Shown here: in pieces, positions 8,045-16,165 of the stretch
Layout: each line of letters begins with the position of its first letter
Position numbering within the stretch: position 1 is the stretch's first letter
NCBI GenBank assembly: GCA_965221075.1
Contig: OZ244865.1
Span: 3,038,001-3,102,000, forward strand
Direction of reading: 5' to 3'
DNA from: UBA2970 sp965221075
GTDB taxonomy: Bacteria > Verrucomicrobiota > Verrucomicrobiia > Limisphaerales > AAA164-E04
DNA: 64,000 nucleotides
Notes under the pieces: model-generated
The model's database searches: none
The model's input: only the letters and a program-made list of their open reading frames with translations
What the model was told of the DNA's origin: nothing
Translations under genes and position numbers: made by a program

Positions 8045-9877
8045 TCAGCGCAGCAGCCGGCCCAGCAGGGAGTTGAGCCGCCTGACCATGCCCTGGGGCT
8101 CGGCCACCACCCCGGCCGCCATGCGGGCGTTGTCGAAGAGCTGGCGGGCGGCCTCCTCGGCCAGCTCGGGATCCCTCTCCATGGCCCGGTGCAGCCCCCG
8201 GACCACCTCGTGGCGGGGGTTGAGCTCCATGTCGTAGCGCACCTTCGCCCCCGCCCCGTCGCCGAAGGAGTCCAGGAGGCGCCTCATGTTGGAGGAGACC
8301 GCGTCGGCGTCCCGCACCATGGCGGGGCTGTCGACCAGGCGCTGGGAGGCCTTCACGCTGGCGACATCCTCGCCGATCCGCTCCTTGATCCACCCGCCCA
8401 GGCTCTCCATCTGCTCGGCGCCCAGGACCTCTCCCTGGCCCTCCTCCAGCTCTATCTCCGCCCGCTCCGCCCCGCACAGCTCGGCCTCCTCCAGCTTTCC
8501 CAGGTTCTCCATCACCAGCTCGTCGATCGGATCGTAGAGGAAGAGGGTCTCCAGGCTCCGGGCCCTGAGCCCCTCGTAGGCGGGACTCTGCAGGGCCAGG
8601 TCCCGGGAAGGGGCGTAGAGGTAGTAGATCCTCTTCGGATCGGCCTCCGAGCGCTCCAGGTAGGACTTGAACGAGGTCCGCTCACCGGCCTCGAGGGCCG
8701 AGGACTCGAAGCGCAGCAGGTGGGCCAGGCGCCGGCGGTGGTCGGGATCGTTGAGGGCGCCCTCCTTGAGGAAGCGCTGGTACTCGTCGTAGATCGGGTA
8801 GAAGGCGCCCGAGTCCTTCTCGGCGAGCTCCTCCAGGTACTTCAGGAATCGGGAGGTGATCACCCTGCCCAGCTTGCGCATCAGGGCGCTGTCCTGCATC
8901 GATTCGCGTGAGATGTTCAGGGGCAGGTCCTCGCTGTCGACCACCCCGCACAGGAACCGCAGCCACTCGGGGAACAGCTTCTGGCAGCGGGCCTCGATCA
9001 GCACCCGGCGGCAGTAGAGGCCGACCTGGGACTCGCTCTTGCCCAGCCCCATCTTCTCCAGGTTTCCGGGGGGGACGAAGAGCAGGGCCTGGATGGCCAG
9101 CGGGGCGTCGGCCGAGAAGTGGAGGCGGCCCAGGGGAGCCTCGGCTCCATGCCCGATGAAGCGGTAGAACTCGAGGTACTCCTCCTCCCCGATCTCGCTC
9201 TTGCTGCGCAGCCAGATGGCCGAGATCTTGTTGATCCGCTCCCCGTTGAGCTCGATGGGGAAGGGAACGAAGTTGGAGTAGCGCTCCAGGATGGACCGGA
9301 CCCGCGACGCGACCGAGTACTCCTTCTCCGGCTCCCTCAGCTTGACCAGCACCCGGGTTCCCCGGTTCCAGCCGGGAGCCTCCTCGATCTGGAAGGCTCC
9401 CTTTCCGTCCGAGATCCACCGGTGCCCCTCTTCCCCGGGAAGGTGGGAGCGGGACCAGACCTGAACCTCCTCGGCCACCATGAAGGAGCTGTAGAAGCCC
9501 ACCCCGAACTGCCCGATGAGGCTCGCGTCGGGCTTGTCGCCGGACTCGGAGAACCGCTTCAGGAAGGCCCGGGATCCGGAGCGGGCGATGGTTCCCAGGT
9601 TCTCCAACAGCTCCTTGCGGGTCATTCCTATCCCGGAGTCGGTGATGGATATGGTCCGGGCGCCGTCGTCGGTGGCGATACGGATCTCCGGCTCCACCTC
9701 GGGATCCTGGACCTCCTGGCCGGAGCTGCGCACGAAGCGCAGCTTCTCGCAGGCGTCGGCCGCGTTGGAGACCAGCTCCCGGATGAAGATCTCCTTGTCG
9801 GTGTAGAGGGAGTGGACGACGATATCCAGCAGCTGCCGGATCTCCGCCTGGAACTCGTGGCTCTCTATCTTGCTCAT
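8045..9877 (-). CDS. htpG: Molecular chaperone HtpG (Hsp90)
   Basis: This 610-residue protein is a bacterial Hsp90, an ATP-dependent cytoplasmic chaperone. The N-terminal GHKL ATPase domain shows ELVSNAADACEKLR with the catalytic Glu/Asn pair, DSGIGMT, and the glycine-rich GQFGVGFYS lid. The middle domain follows (RVLIEARCQKLFP, with SRESMQ) and then a C-terminal dimerisation domain. Length fits the family. The start ATG is at 9877. Coding sequence upstream is sparse for about 500 bases, so the gene probably has its own promoter. No CIRCE-type element was recognised. Confidence 0.95.
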   Translation of the reverse strand: MSKIESHEFQAEIRQLLDIVVHSLYTDKEIFIRELVSNAADACEKLRFVRSSGQEVQDPEVEPEIRIATDDGARTISITDSGIGMTRKELLENLGTIARSGSRAFLKRFSESGDKPDASLIGQFGVGFYSSFMVAEEVQVWSRSHLPGEEGHRWISDGKGAFQIEEAPGWNRGTRVLVKLREPEKEYSVASRVRSILERYSNFVPFPIELNGERINKISAIWLRSKSEIGEEEYLEFYRFIGHGAEAPLGRLHFSADAPLAIQALLFVPPGNLEKMGLGKSESQVGLYCRRVLIEARCQKLFPEWLRFLCGVVDSEDLPLNISRESMQDSALMRKLGRVITSRFLKYLEELAEKDSGAFYPIYDEYQRFLKEGALNDPDHRRRLAHLLRFESSALEAGERTSFKSYLERSEADPKRIYYLYAPSRDLALQSPAYEGLRARSLETLFLYDPIDELVMENLGKLEEAELCGAERAEIELEEGQGEVLGAEQMESLGGWIKERIGEDVASVKASQRLVDSPAMVRDADAVSSNMRRLLDSFGDGAGAKVRYDMELNPRHEVVRGLHRAMERDPELAEEAARQLFDNARMAAGVVAEPQGMVRRLNSLLGRLLR

Positions 9878-10384
9878 GCGCTCCAGTGGTTAAACAATCG
9901 CCGCCCAAGAGGTCAAGAGCCCCCCGAGGCGTCTGGACCAGCCTGGGCATTCCCACGGGATCCAGCATGGAGCCGCGCCCTCGCGGCGCCATCTGGACTG
10001 CAAGAAGGCCGGGGCAGCCAGTCCAGATGGGGCGGCGCGTGCACGCTCACGCTCCCTGGAGATCGGAGATCCCGGATTGCACCGGAAGCCCTTGCCGCGG
10101 AGACAGTCGACGATGGCCTGGGCAGCCTCCGCAGGCCCCCCCGGGCGCATGCAGGACCAATGGGAGCCCCCAGCTGAAGCCATGGCCGGGATGCGCCAGC
10201 CATGAATCCTTCGAAGTCCTGCATGTCGGCCAAGGCGCACAAGCCGGGGACATGGGCCTTTTGCAGAAAGCTCGAGGCGCAGTGGAGGACGCTGCGCTCG
10301 CGCCGCGCAGCGATGGCAGTGGCCGCATTCCGCACCCTTTCCGATATGCGGCCGCCTCCATGTCCCTGATCGGCACGGCTCGGG
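9878..10384. other. Poorly coding region upstream of htpG
   Basis: About 500 bases contain no convincing complete gene. The minus strand between about 10240 and 10045 has a stretch resembling the C-terminus of a D-2-hydroxyacid dehydrogenase, listed separately. The htpG promoter should lie near its left end, but no sigma-factor box is clear enough to call. Confidence 0.4.
10045..10215 (-). pseudogene. Possible remnant of a D-2-hydroxyacid dehydrogenase C-terminus
   Basis: Read on the minus strand, this stretch encodes SHWSCMRPGG followed by AEAAQAIVDCLRGKG and CNPG. It resembles the end of NAD-dependent D-2-hydroxyacid dehydrogenases, where a catalytic His in PH is followed by a helix with AAQAIVD, a C-x-RG turn and VNPE. 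The intact family member at 17.0-17.9 kb has AAQAIVDCSRGRRPAHVVNPE in the same place. No intact upstream part (Rossmann motif, Arg and Glu catalytic residues) is found, so if real it is a decayed fragment. Confidence 0.25.
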
Positions 10385-10639
10385 TCAGCCTAAAGGCCAG
10401 GCCAGCTTGGCGCTCGATTGTCCTTTCGCTTCAAGCCCGATTGGATTGTCCCAAGCATACCTGGGACTGGCGGTCTCTTGGCTCTCGGAGAGAGCGGCCA
10501 AATCGGCTGGATCGGCTATATGCAGGTATTCTTCGAACTGCCGTGCCGCCTCCTGAAGCATCTGGGCGATTTCCACCTCGCTCAGACGCGTTCGGGCACC
10601 AGAAACTTGTGATTTACGCATATTCTCCGCCATCTTCAT
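10385..10639 (-). CDS. Small hypothetical protein
   Basis: This 84-residue ORF starts with ATG (a second in-frame ATG is two codons later) after a weak purine-rich AGGCGAG stretch. The N-terminal half is charged and helical-looking (RLSEVEIAQMLQEAARQFEEYL), followed by a Ser/Glu-rich segment and the motif SPRYAWDNPIGL. The protein is not recognised. Base composition is somewhat less GC-rich than the neighbours. It lies 6 bases downstream of another very small ORF. It could be an antitoxin-like or orphan accessory protein, but nothing in the sequence shows that. Confidence 0.4.
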   Translation of the reverse strand: MKMAENMRKSQVSGARTRLSEVEIAQMLQEAARQFEEYLHIADPADLAALSESQETASPRYAWDNPIGLEAKGQSSAKLAWPLG

Positions 10640-10645
10640 TCTCGC

Positions 10646-10765
10646 CTATTGCTCCGTCTTCGGCGGTCGGAGCTTCCTGGAAAGTTCGGGCACAGAGCCA
10701 AGGATTGCCTGCTTGCTGATCAATCGTCCCCGTGCCACTGCCTCATAGCCTTCCGTTCCGGACAT
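10646..10765 (-). CDS. Very small hypothetical ORF
   Basis: This 39-codon ORF (ATG at 10765) ends six bases before the 84-residue ORF. The peptide is basic at its C-terminus (RLISKQAILGSVPELSRKLRP). The frame stays open upstream with plausible residues (SEEAIGLTA), so the true gene may be longer or may be a decayed fragment. It has no recognised family. I include it because its close spacing with the next ORF suggests a pair. Confidence 0.2.
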   Translation of the reverse strand: MSGTEGYEAVARGRLISKQAILGSVPELSRKLRPPKTEQ

Positions 10766-11088
10766 TGCCGTCAAGCCGATCGCCTCTTCCGAGGTTCGTA
10801 CGGGTGATTCAGTCCGGACAGCCGGGTCTGGCCTGGCCAAGGCAGCCCGGATTCCGGGGACAGGCTGGCAGCGCCGCATGTCCGCTATCGCCTGTTCCTC
10901 CCCAGGCCGTCCCGGGGTCAGGAGGCAGCGCCCCCCTGCAGCAGAGAGCCAGGAACCTCCGGCCTCGGCAGGGCGCAGCGGCGGCTCCTCTCCCCGGAAC
11001 GATCCAGCGACGAGCTGCATGGCCCCGTCGGCCGGCCTGTCCAGCGACCCGACGCCATCGTCGCATTCCGCGCTGCGGCTCTGCAAGT
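10766..11088. other. Intergenic region, no recognised feature
   Basis: This is GC-rich sequence between the small ORF at 10646-10765 and the FmdB gene, which ends at 11089. Long open frames here on both strands give Arg/Pro/Gly/Ala-rich translations with no family resemblance. I see no RNA gene or repeat. Confidence 0.4.
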
Positions 11089-11334
11089 CTACTGCCTCTC
11101 GTACTCCCCCTTGCCGATCCGCTTGAGCACGGTGAATCCCGCGCCCTTGGCGTCGGAGACCGACAGGGGCTTGAGCTTGGTTGGCGAGTGGAAGCTGGAG
11201 ACGAGCTTGCGGACAGGCTTGCGGCAGAGGGGGCAGGCGGTCAGGGCCTTGGCCGAGAGGGGGCGGCGGAGGGCGAAGCGCCCGCCGCACACCTTGCAGG
11301 AGCCTTCCTCGAGCTGGTATTCGTAGATGGGCAC
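11089..11334 (-). CDS. FmdB family zinc-ribbon protein
   Basis: This 81-residue protein begins MPIYEYQ, the usual FmdB N-terminus, and carries two CxxC knuckles, CKVCG and CPLCR, that would bind one zinc ion. The tail is basic and variable. FmdB-like proteins were named from a putative regulator of formamidase genes; most members have no proven function. The start is GTG at 11334, 7 bases after the stop of the small membrane protein gene, so it is the last gene of a four-gene minus-strand operon. Cytoplasmic; no signal peptide. Confidence 0.85.
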   Translation of the reverse strand: MPIYEYQLEEGSCKVCGGRFALRRPLSAKALTACPLCRKPVRKLVSSFHSPTKLKPLSVSDAKGAGFTVLKRIGKGEYERQ

Positions 11335-11340
11335 GGGGAA

Positions 11341-11550
11341 CTAGCGCCTTCTCCAGCGGCACAGGGGCAGCATCCAGAGGAGATGCGCGGCGAGGATCGC
11401 GATCGCGATCCAGTCCTCCAGCCGCAGGCCTGCCCGGCCCGCTCCCGTGGCCAGTATGGCCGCCGCGCCCAGGGAGGGGAGGCACCAGATCAGGGCCAGG
11501 GTCCGGCAGAGGCGGATCCTGGCCTTGGCCCCTGGAGCCAAGCCGTTCAC
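11341..11550 (-). CDS. Small two-helix membrane protein
   Basis: This 69-residue protein has two predicted membrane helices (about residues 18-35 and 47-63) and a basic C-terminus (CRWRRR). It uses a GTG start that overlaps the stop of the upstream pseudopilin gene as GTGA, a strong sign of translational coupling, which is why I call it although it is short. It sits between the pseudopilin and FmdB genes. No family is recognised. It may act with the pseudopilin or secreted protein in the envelope, but this is only suggested by linkage. Confidence 0.6.
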   Translation of the reverse strand: MNGLAPGAKARIRLCRTLALIWCLPSLGAAAILATGAGRAGLRLEDWIAIAILAAHLLWMLPLCRWRRR

Positions 11551-12389
11551 CAGGCGAGCTTGTCGGCGTGGGGGAGGTTGTCGTTGTTCCACCGGCGCAG
11601 GGACTCCTCGCTCCGGCCGAAGAGGGCCTCCCGGTCCATCCGCTCGACATGGCCGTCGCAGAATCCCACGCTGTAGCGCCCCCGGTGGCGCTTCAGAACG
11701 GCCTCCTCCACCCCTTGGCCCAGGAAGAAGTTCGGCCTCTGCCACCAGTTGCGGTGGGAGATGTCCAGCAGGCCCCAGCCGTTCCAGGTGTCGCCTCCCG
11801 CTTCCACTCCGTAGATGTCCATGATCGAGGACGAGCTCGAGAAGGCCAGGTGGGCGTCCCCGATCGCGATCATCGACGAGGGGGAGAGCACACGGCCGTC
11901 CCGCAGCCGCAGGTGCTCCATCAGGGATCCGGGGATCTTCGCCTCTATCAGATCCGCCTTGGAGAAGGGCCCTCCGAGGCCCAGATCGCTTGGAGTCCAC
12001 TTGACCCCGTTGGCGTTGTATCCGTAGCTGCCCAGATGGGTCCCCTCCTCGCTACCCACGATGGTCAGCCCCCGATAGTCGGGGCAGCGGTAGAGCTGGT
12101 CGTTCCAGAGGGCGCCGGTGTAGGGATGGAGGGCCTGGTCCCAGTACAGGGTGGCGAGGGAGACCGCGGGATTGAAGTTGAAGACCGGATAGGCCTCGTG
12201 ATCGTGGGTGTGCATCACCAGCCCCTGGACCATCTGGCGGAGGCTGCCCATGCAGTGTATCTCGCGGGCGACCGGCTTGGCCCGGGAGAGGGCGGGAAGG
12301 AGGATTCCGGCCAGGATGGCGATGATCGCGATCACCACCAGCATCTCGATCAGGGTGAAGCCCCGATCGCCTCCAGGCCGGCGCTTCAT
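11547..12389 (-). CDS. Type II secretion/type IV pilin-like protein with H-x9-DG C-terminus
   Basis: This 280-residue protein starts with a short basic leader and a class III prepilin signal: Gly-Phe-Thr-Leu-Ile-Glu followed by a long hydrophobic helix ending ILLPALSRAK. A prepilin peptidase would cleave before the Phe and methylate it. The C-terminal region has H-x9-DG-H (HRGRYSVGFCDGH), the signature used for a large group of planctomycete and verrucomicrobial pseudopilins. I placed the start at ATG 12389; the longer frame to 12548 runs into the upstream gene. It is 11 bases after the secreted protein gene. Family members are abundant and of unknown individual role. Confidence 0.9.
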   Translation of the reverse strand: MKRRPGGDRGFTLIEMLVVIAIIAILAGILLPALSRAKPVAREIHCMGSLRQMVQGLVMHTHDHEAYPVFNFNPAVSLATLYWDQALHPYTGALWNDQLYRCPDYRGLTIVGSEEGTHLGSYGYNANGVKWTPSDLGLGGPFSKADLIEAKIPGSLMEHLRLRDGRVLSPSSMIAIGDAHLAFSSSSSIMDIYGVEAGGDTWNGWGLLDISHRNWWQRPNFFLGQGVEEAVLKRHRGRYSVGFCDGHVERMDREALFGRSEESLRRWNNDNLPHADKLAW

Positions 12390-12400
12390 CGGCCAGGGGA

Positions 12401-13546
12401 TCACTCGGAGATCACCCGGTAGAAGCGTCCCGGATCCTGCTGGGCCCGGGAATCGACCATGAAGGTGTCGGTGGTCTCCCCCAGCAGGCTCCAGCCCCCT
12501 TCGGTCCCCAGCCGGGAGGAGTACTCGACCCGGTAGCTGTCGGCGCACTCGGCCTGGCTCCAGCTGAGCAGCACCCGGCCCTGGTTGTAGGAGAGGGACA
12601 GGCTGCCCACAGGCTCGGCTCCGTCGCAGCCGGGATCCGGCTCGCGGTTGGTCTCGAACATTCGGCTGAAGAAGGAGGCCTGGGAGAAGCTGGGTCCGGG
12701 ATCGGCCTCCGAGCTGGTGGAGTGGATCTCGGCCACCAGCCCGTAGCCGGGACGGAAGAAGTACAGGTTGCGGTGGATCTCGGAGCCCACATCGTTCCAG
12801 GTGGTGTCGGCGGGCTCCTCGTCTTCATCGCCGAGCAGATCGTCCAGATCATCGCCTCCGCCGAAGAAGTCGGACCGGATGGCCTGGGTGGTGGTGACCT
12901 TCTCGTTAACCCGGAGCACGTCCCCGAATCCGAGGCTGGGCAGGTTGACGTATCCCCAGGCGTCCACCTCGAACTCGGAGACCTGGGTGTAGCGGATCGG
13001 GACCTCGAACCCGAGCTGCGACACCGACGACTCGAAGACAATGTGGTTGGCCCACACGTCGCCGTAGCGCATCGGATCGGGGAAGTCCACAACGGGATTG
13101 GCAAAGGGCACGCCCAGGGAGTCGAAGGTGGCGTCGAAGAAGCCGTGAACCTTGCGGCCCAGCAGGGGGATCTGCTCGATGAACAGCCACCTGGCCTCTC
13201 CGTTGGACTCGAAGGTCATCTTCTCGGCCAGAGGGACTTCCGGGAAGAAGTGGCCAGGGACGGTGTTCCGGGGATCGACATAGTCGAACCGGACCACGTC
13301 GTCGGTGGGCCCGTCGGTGAAGTCCCAGAGCTGCGGCCCGCCCGTCCTTCCCACCTTGTCGCTCACCGCCACCGGCTCCCTTCCGGTGGAGAGCAGGCTG
13401 TCCCCATCGGCGTTGAGGTAGGCGCGGTAGTACTGGCCCGGCTTCTGGAACATGTCGACGCTGCGGATGACCACCGGCTCCTCGGCCTGCGCCAGCAGGC
13501 AGACGGCCCATCCCAGGCCCCACAATGCCACCTGTTCGGTTCTCAT
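12401..13546 (-). CDS. Secreted protein with C-terminal Fn3-like/RFYRV tail
   Basis: This 381-residue protein starts at an ATG preceded by a strong Shine-Dalgarno (AGGAGG, 13551-13556). Residues 1-20 form a Sec signal peptide (ending LLAQA). The central part is rich in beta-type aromatic segments and an Asp/Glu-rich acidic loop (DDLDDLLGDEDEEPAD), possibly calcium-binding. The last about 65 residues (SYRVEYSSRLG...RFYRVISE) resemble the fibronectin-like C-terminal domain found in many verrucomicrobial exported proteins. It is the first gene of the operon with the pseudopilin. I do not recognise a catalytic domain; an extracellular or periplasmic structural role is plausible. Confidence 0.8.
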   Translation of the reverse strand: MRTEQVALWGLGWAVCLLAQAEEPVVIRSVDMFQKPGQYYRAYLNADGDSLLSTGREPVAVSDKVGRTGGPQLWDFTDGPTDDVVRFDYVDPRNTVPGHFFPEVPLAEKMTFESNGEARWLFIEQIPLLGRKVHGFFDATFDSLGVPFANPVVDFPDPMRYGDVWANHIVFESSVSQLGFEVPIRYTQVSEFEVDAWGYVNLPSLGFGDVLRVNEKVTTTQAIRSDFFGGGDDLDDLLGDEDEEPADTTWNDVGSEIHRNLYFFRPGYGLVAEIHSTSSEADPGPSFSQASFFSRMFETNREPDPGCDGAEPVGSLSLSYNQGRVLLSWSQAECADSYRVEYSSRLGTEGGWSLLGETTDTFMVDSRAQQDPGRFYRVISE

Positions 13547-13887
13547 GAATCCTCCTGCTCGTCCCTGGCGTCCCTCCCGATCCACCCGGAGCAACGGGGG
13601 ATCCTGGCATGGAAGCGGGCGGCTATCAACGAAGAGCTTAACGAACTGGGAACGGTCCACGGCAGAAAAAAAGCGCCCCCGGACCGCCCGTGCCCCAGAG
13701 GCGCCTCCCAGTCCGGACAGCGAAATGCACGCGCCGGCACGCCGCTCCTCCTCCGTGCAGCTGTATCGGGCCCGGATCCTGGAAGGCCTCTCGCCCCCGC
13801 AGGAGGCGGACGCAGCGCACCGGACCGACGGCCGGCCGGGGAAACGGATTGCTTCCGGCGCAGGTCGGAAGCCACTATCCGCCCGGG

Positions 13888-14733
13888 ATGGATTCCGGAC
13901 TCTCGGTGGGATTCCTCGGGACGGGGAAGATGGCCCAGGCCCTGGCCCAGGGCTGGATCGGGAGCGGCGCGCTCTCGGCCGGATCCCTCTCCGGCTCCGA
14001 TCCCCTGGAGGAGGCCCGACGCCTGTTCAGCGAGAAGACCGGGGGGAGCGCCCACGAAAGCTCGCGCCAGGTGCTGGCCGCCTCCAGCCTCGTGGTGATC
14101 GCGGTCAAGCCGGACAAGGTGGAGGAGCTGCTGGTCGAGATCGCTCCCCACACCACCACCGACCACCTCTTCCTGTCGATCGCGGCCGGCATTCCCCTCC
14201 GGGTCCTGGAGGAGAACCTGCTGGCGAGCGCGCGGGTGATCCGGGCCATGCCCAACACGCCGGCCCTTGTGGGCAGCAGCGCCACCGGCTTCTCCCGGGG
14301 CGCCCACGCCAGCCAGGAGGACGCGGACACCGTCCGGAGGCTCCTCTCGGCCGTGGGGCTGGCCGTCGAGCTTCCCGAAGAGCAGCTGCACGCCGTCACC
14401 GGGCTGAGCGGCAGCGGCCCGGCCTTCGCCTTCCAGATCATCGAGGCTCTCTCCGACGGGGGAGTGGCCTGCGGGCTTCCCCGGGACACCGCCACCCGGC
14501 TGGCGGCCCAGACCCTGCTGGGAAGCGCCCGGATGGTCCTGGAGACCGGGGAGCATCCGGGGCGGCTAAAGGACATGGTGGCAAGCCCCGGAGGAACCAC
14601 CATCGAGGGGATCGCCGAACTGGAGCGCAACGCCCTGCGGGGCGCACTGATCGATGCGGTGAAGGCCGCCACGGCCCGGTCCCGGAAGCTGGGCCGCGGC
14701 AGCCGGCGCCGCCCCACCCTGGCCCCCCGCTGA
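13888..14733 (+). CDS. proC: Pyrroline-5-carboxylate reductase
   Basis: This 281-residue enzyme performs the last step of proline synthesis, reducing 1-pyrroline-5-carboxylate with NAD(P)H in the cytoplasm. It shows the Rossmann motif GFLGTGKMAQAL near the N-terminus, the MPNTPALVG segment, GLSGSGPAF and the end motif SPGGTTIEGIAELE. The start at ATG 13888 (MDSGLSVGFLG) was preferred over longer frames because it gives the normal family length. The gene lies 341 bases from the divergent secreted-protein operon and seven bases before the AI-2E-family gene, suggesting a two-gene transcript. Confidence 0.93.
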   Translation: MDSGLSVGFLGTGKMAQALAQGWIGSGALSAGSLSGSDPLEEARRLFSEKTGGSAHESSRQVLAASSLVVIAVKPDKVEELLVEIAPHTTTDHLFLSIAAGIPLRVLEENLLASARVIRAMPNTPALVGSSATGFSRGAHASQEDADTVRRLLSAVGLAVELPEEQLHAVTGLSGSGPAFAFQIIEALSDGGVACGLPRDTATRLAAQTLLGSARMVLETGEHPGRLKDMVASPGGTTIEGIAELERNALRGALIDAVKAATARSRKLGRGSRRRPTLAPR

Positions 14734-14740
14734 CCGCAGC

Positions 14741-16102
14741 GTGCGTTTCCCGACGCCAACCGAGGGCCAGGGAAGGATCCTGTGGATCGCGGCCACCGCC
14801 CTGGCGGTGGCGGTGATCGCCTCCCTCTCGGCGCTCTTCCTGATCGGGCTGGGCTGGGTCGCCAAGCAGATCTCGTCGGTCCTCCTTCCCCTGGCGGTGG
14901 CCGGGATCATCGCCTACCTGCTGGATCCGGTGGTCGACTTCTTCCAGCGCCGGCGCCTTTCCCGGACCTGGTCCATCATGCTGGTGTTCGCCCTGGCCCT
15001 GACGATCCTCTCGGGGCTTCTGGCCTCGGTGGTGCCCCGGCTGGCCGCCGAGACCGGCCGGCTGGTGCGGCAGATCCCGGAGTACCGGCAGACGGTGGCC
15101 GACGGAATCGACGACTTCATCGAGAGGCCCTTCCTGCAGAGCCAGGGGCTCAGCGAGGTGAAGGGGATCCTGGAGCTGATCACCCGGATGTTCTCCTCCG
15201 GTGACGGCTCCGGGGAGGATTCCGGAGCCCCGGAGCCCGCCGGGGCGGACGGCGGATCCCAGGCCGCCCCCGGCGGGGCCGACGCCGAGAGCCTGGAGCT
15301 GGCCCGGGACTACATACAGACCGTCCTCGCCTGGATCGGGGAGCACACCGCCGACATCGGCCGCTGGTTCATGAACCAGCTGGACTGGACCCTCTCCTGG
15401 GTCGGGCTTCTCGCCGGTTTCGCCCTGGTGCCGGTCTACGTGTTCTACTTCCTGACCGAGAAGTCGGGGATCCAGCACTACTGGACCGACTACCTCCCGG
15501 TCCGGGAGTCCCGGATCAAGGAGGAGCTGGTCTTCGTCCTGCACTCGATCAACGAGTCCCTGATCGTCTTCTTCCGCTCCCAGGTGCTGGTGGCCATGTG
15601 CGTGGGGATCCTGCTCATGGCGGGCTTCTCCCTGATCAGCCTCCCCTACGCCGTCCTGCTGGGATTCCTGGCCGGGATCCTGAGCATCGTGCCCTACCTG
15701 GGAGTGATGCTGAGCATCGTGCCGGCCCTGATCATCTCGGTGATCGACCCGCACCACGGCCCCGTCCTCCAGCCCGTGCTGACCCTGTCGGTGTTCGTCC
15801 TGGTCCAGGCCCTGGAAGGCCTGGTGCTCTCCCCCAAGATCATCGGCGACCGGGTCGGCCTCCATCCGCTGACGGTGATCGTCGCGATCATGACCGGAAC
15901 CACCCTGCTGGGAGGGATCACCGGAGGCGTCCTGGCCATCCCTCTGACCGCCGCCCTGCGCGCCGTGATGTTCCGCTATGTCTGGAAGCGGCCCAAGTGG
16001 ACCGCCGCCGCACGTATCGGGAAGGAGAAGGGAAAGCCCTCCGAGGAGGCCGCAGCGGAGCCGCCGGAGAGGAACGGAGGCGCCGGGAGCCCTCCGGACT
16101 GA
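14741..16102 (+). CDS. AI-2E family (DUF20/PerM) transporter
   Basis: This 453-residue membrane protein starts with GTG. About eight hydrophobic segments are visible, including VLLPLAVAGIIAYLLDPVVDF after the first helix pair and the C-terminal block PHHGPVLQPVLTL...EGLVLSPKIIGDRVGLHPL, which is the hallmark of the AI-2E/YdiK/PerM permease family. An acidic Ser/Gly-rich loop (about 150-190) precedes a helix in the middle. Proposed roles in the family include export of the quorum signal AI-2 and small-molecule or Na+/H+ transport. The substrate here is unknown. The C-terminal tail is charged and cytoplasmic-looking. Confidence 0.88.
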   Translation: MRFPTPTEGQGRILWIAATALAVAVIASLSALFLIGLGWVAKQISSVLLPLAVAGIIAYLLDPVVDFFQRRRLSRTWSIMLVFALALTILSGLLASVVPRLAAETGRLVRQIPEYRQTVADGIDDFIERPFLQSQGLSEVKGILELITRMFSSGDGSGEDSGAPEPAGADGGSQAAPGGADAESLELARDYIQTVLAWIGEHTADIGRWFMNQLDWTLSWVGLLAGFALVPVYVFYFLTEKSGIQHYWTDYLPVRESRIKEELVFVLHSINESLIVFFRSQVLVAMCVGILLMAGFSLISLPYAVLLGFLAGILSIVPYLGVMLSIVPALIISVIDPHHGPVLQPVLTLSVFVLVQALEGLVLSPKIIGDRVGLHPLTVIVAIMTGTTLLGGITGGVLAIPLTAALRAVMFRYVWKRPKWTAAARIGKEKGKPSEEAAAEPPERNGGAGSPPD

Positions 16103-16165
16103 TCGGGACCGGGGGACGGCTGCCGGGCCCGCAAGGGGAGTCCCCGGGAGGATCCCTGGGCCCGG

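Noticed and set aside
13661..13706. T-run with a GCGCC/GGCGC hairpin read on the minus strand
   Set aside because: No gene transcribed into it from that direction was found, the loop is long and the stem only five pairs, so I do not call a terminator.
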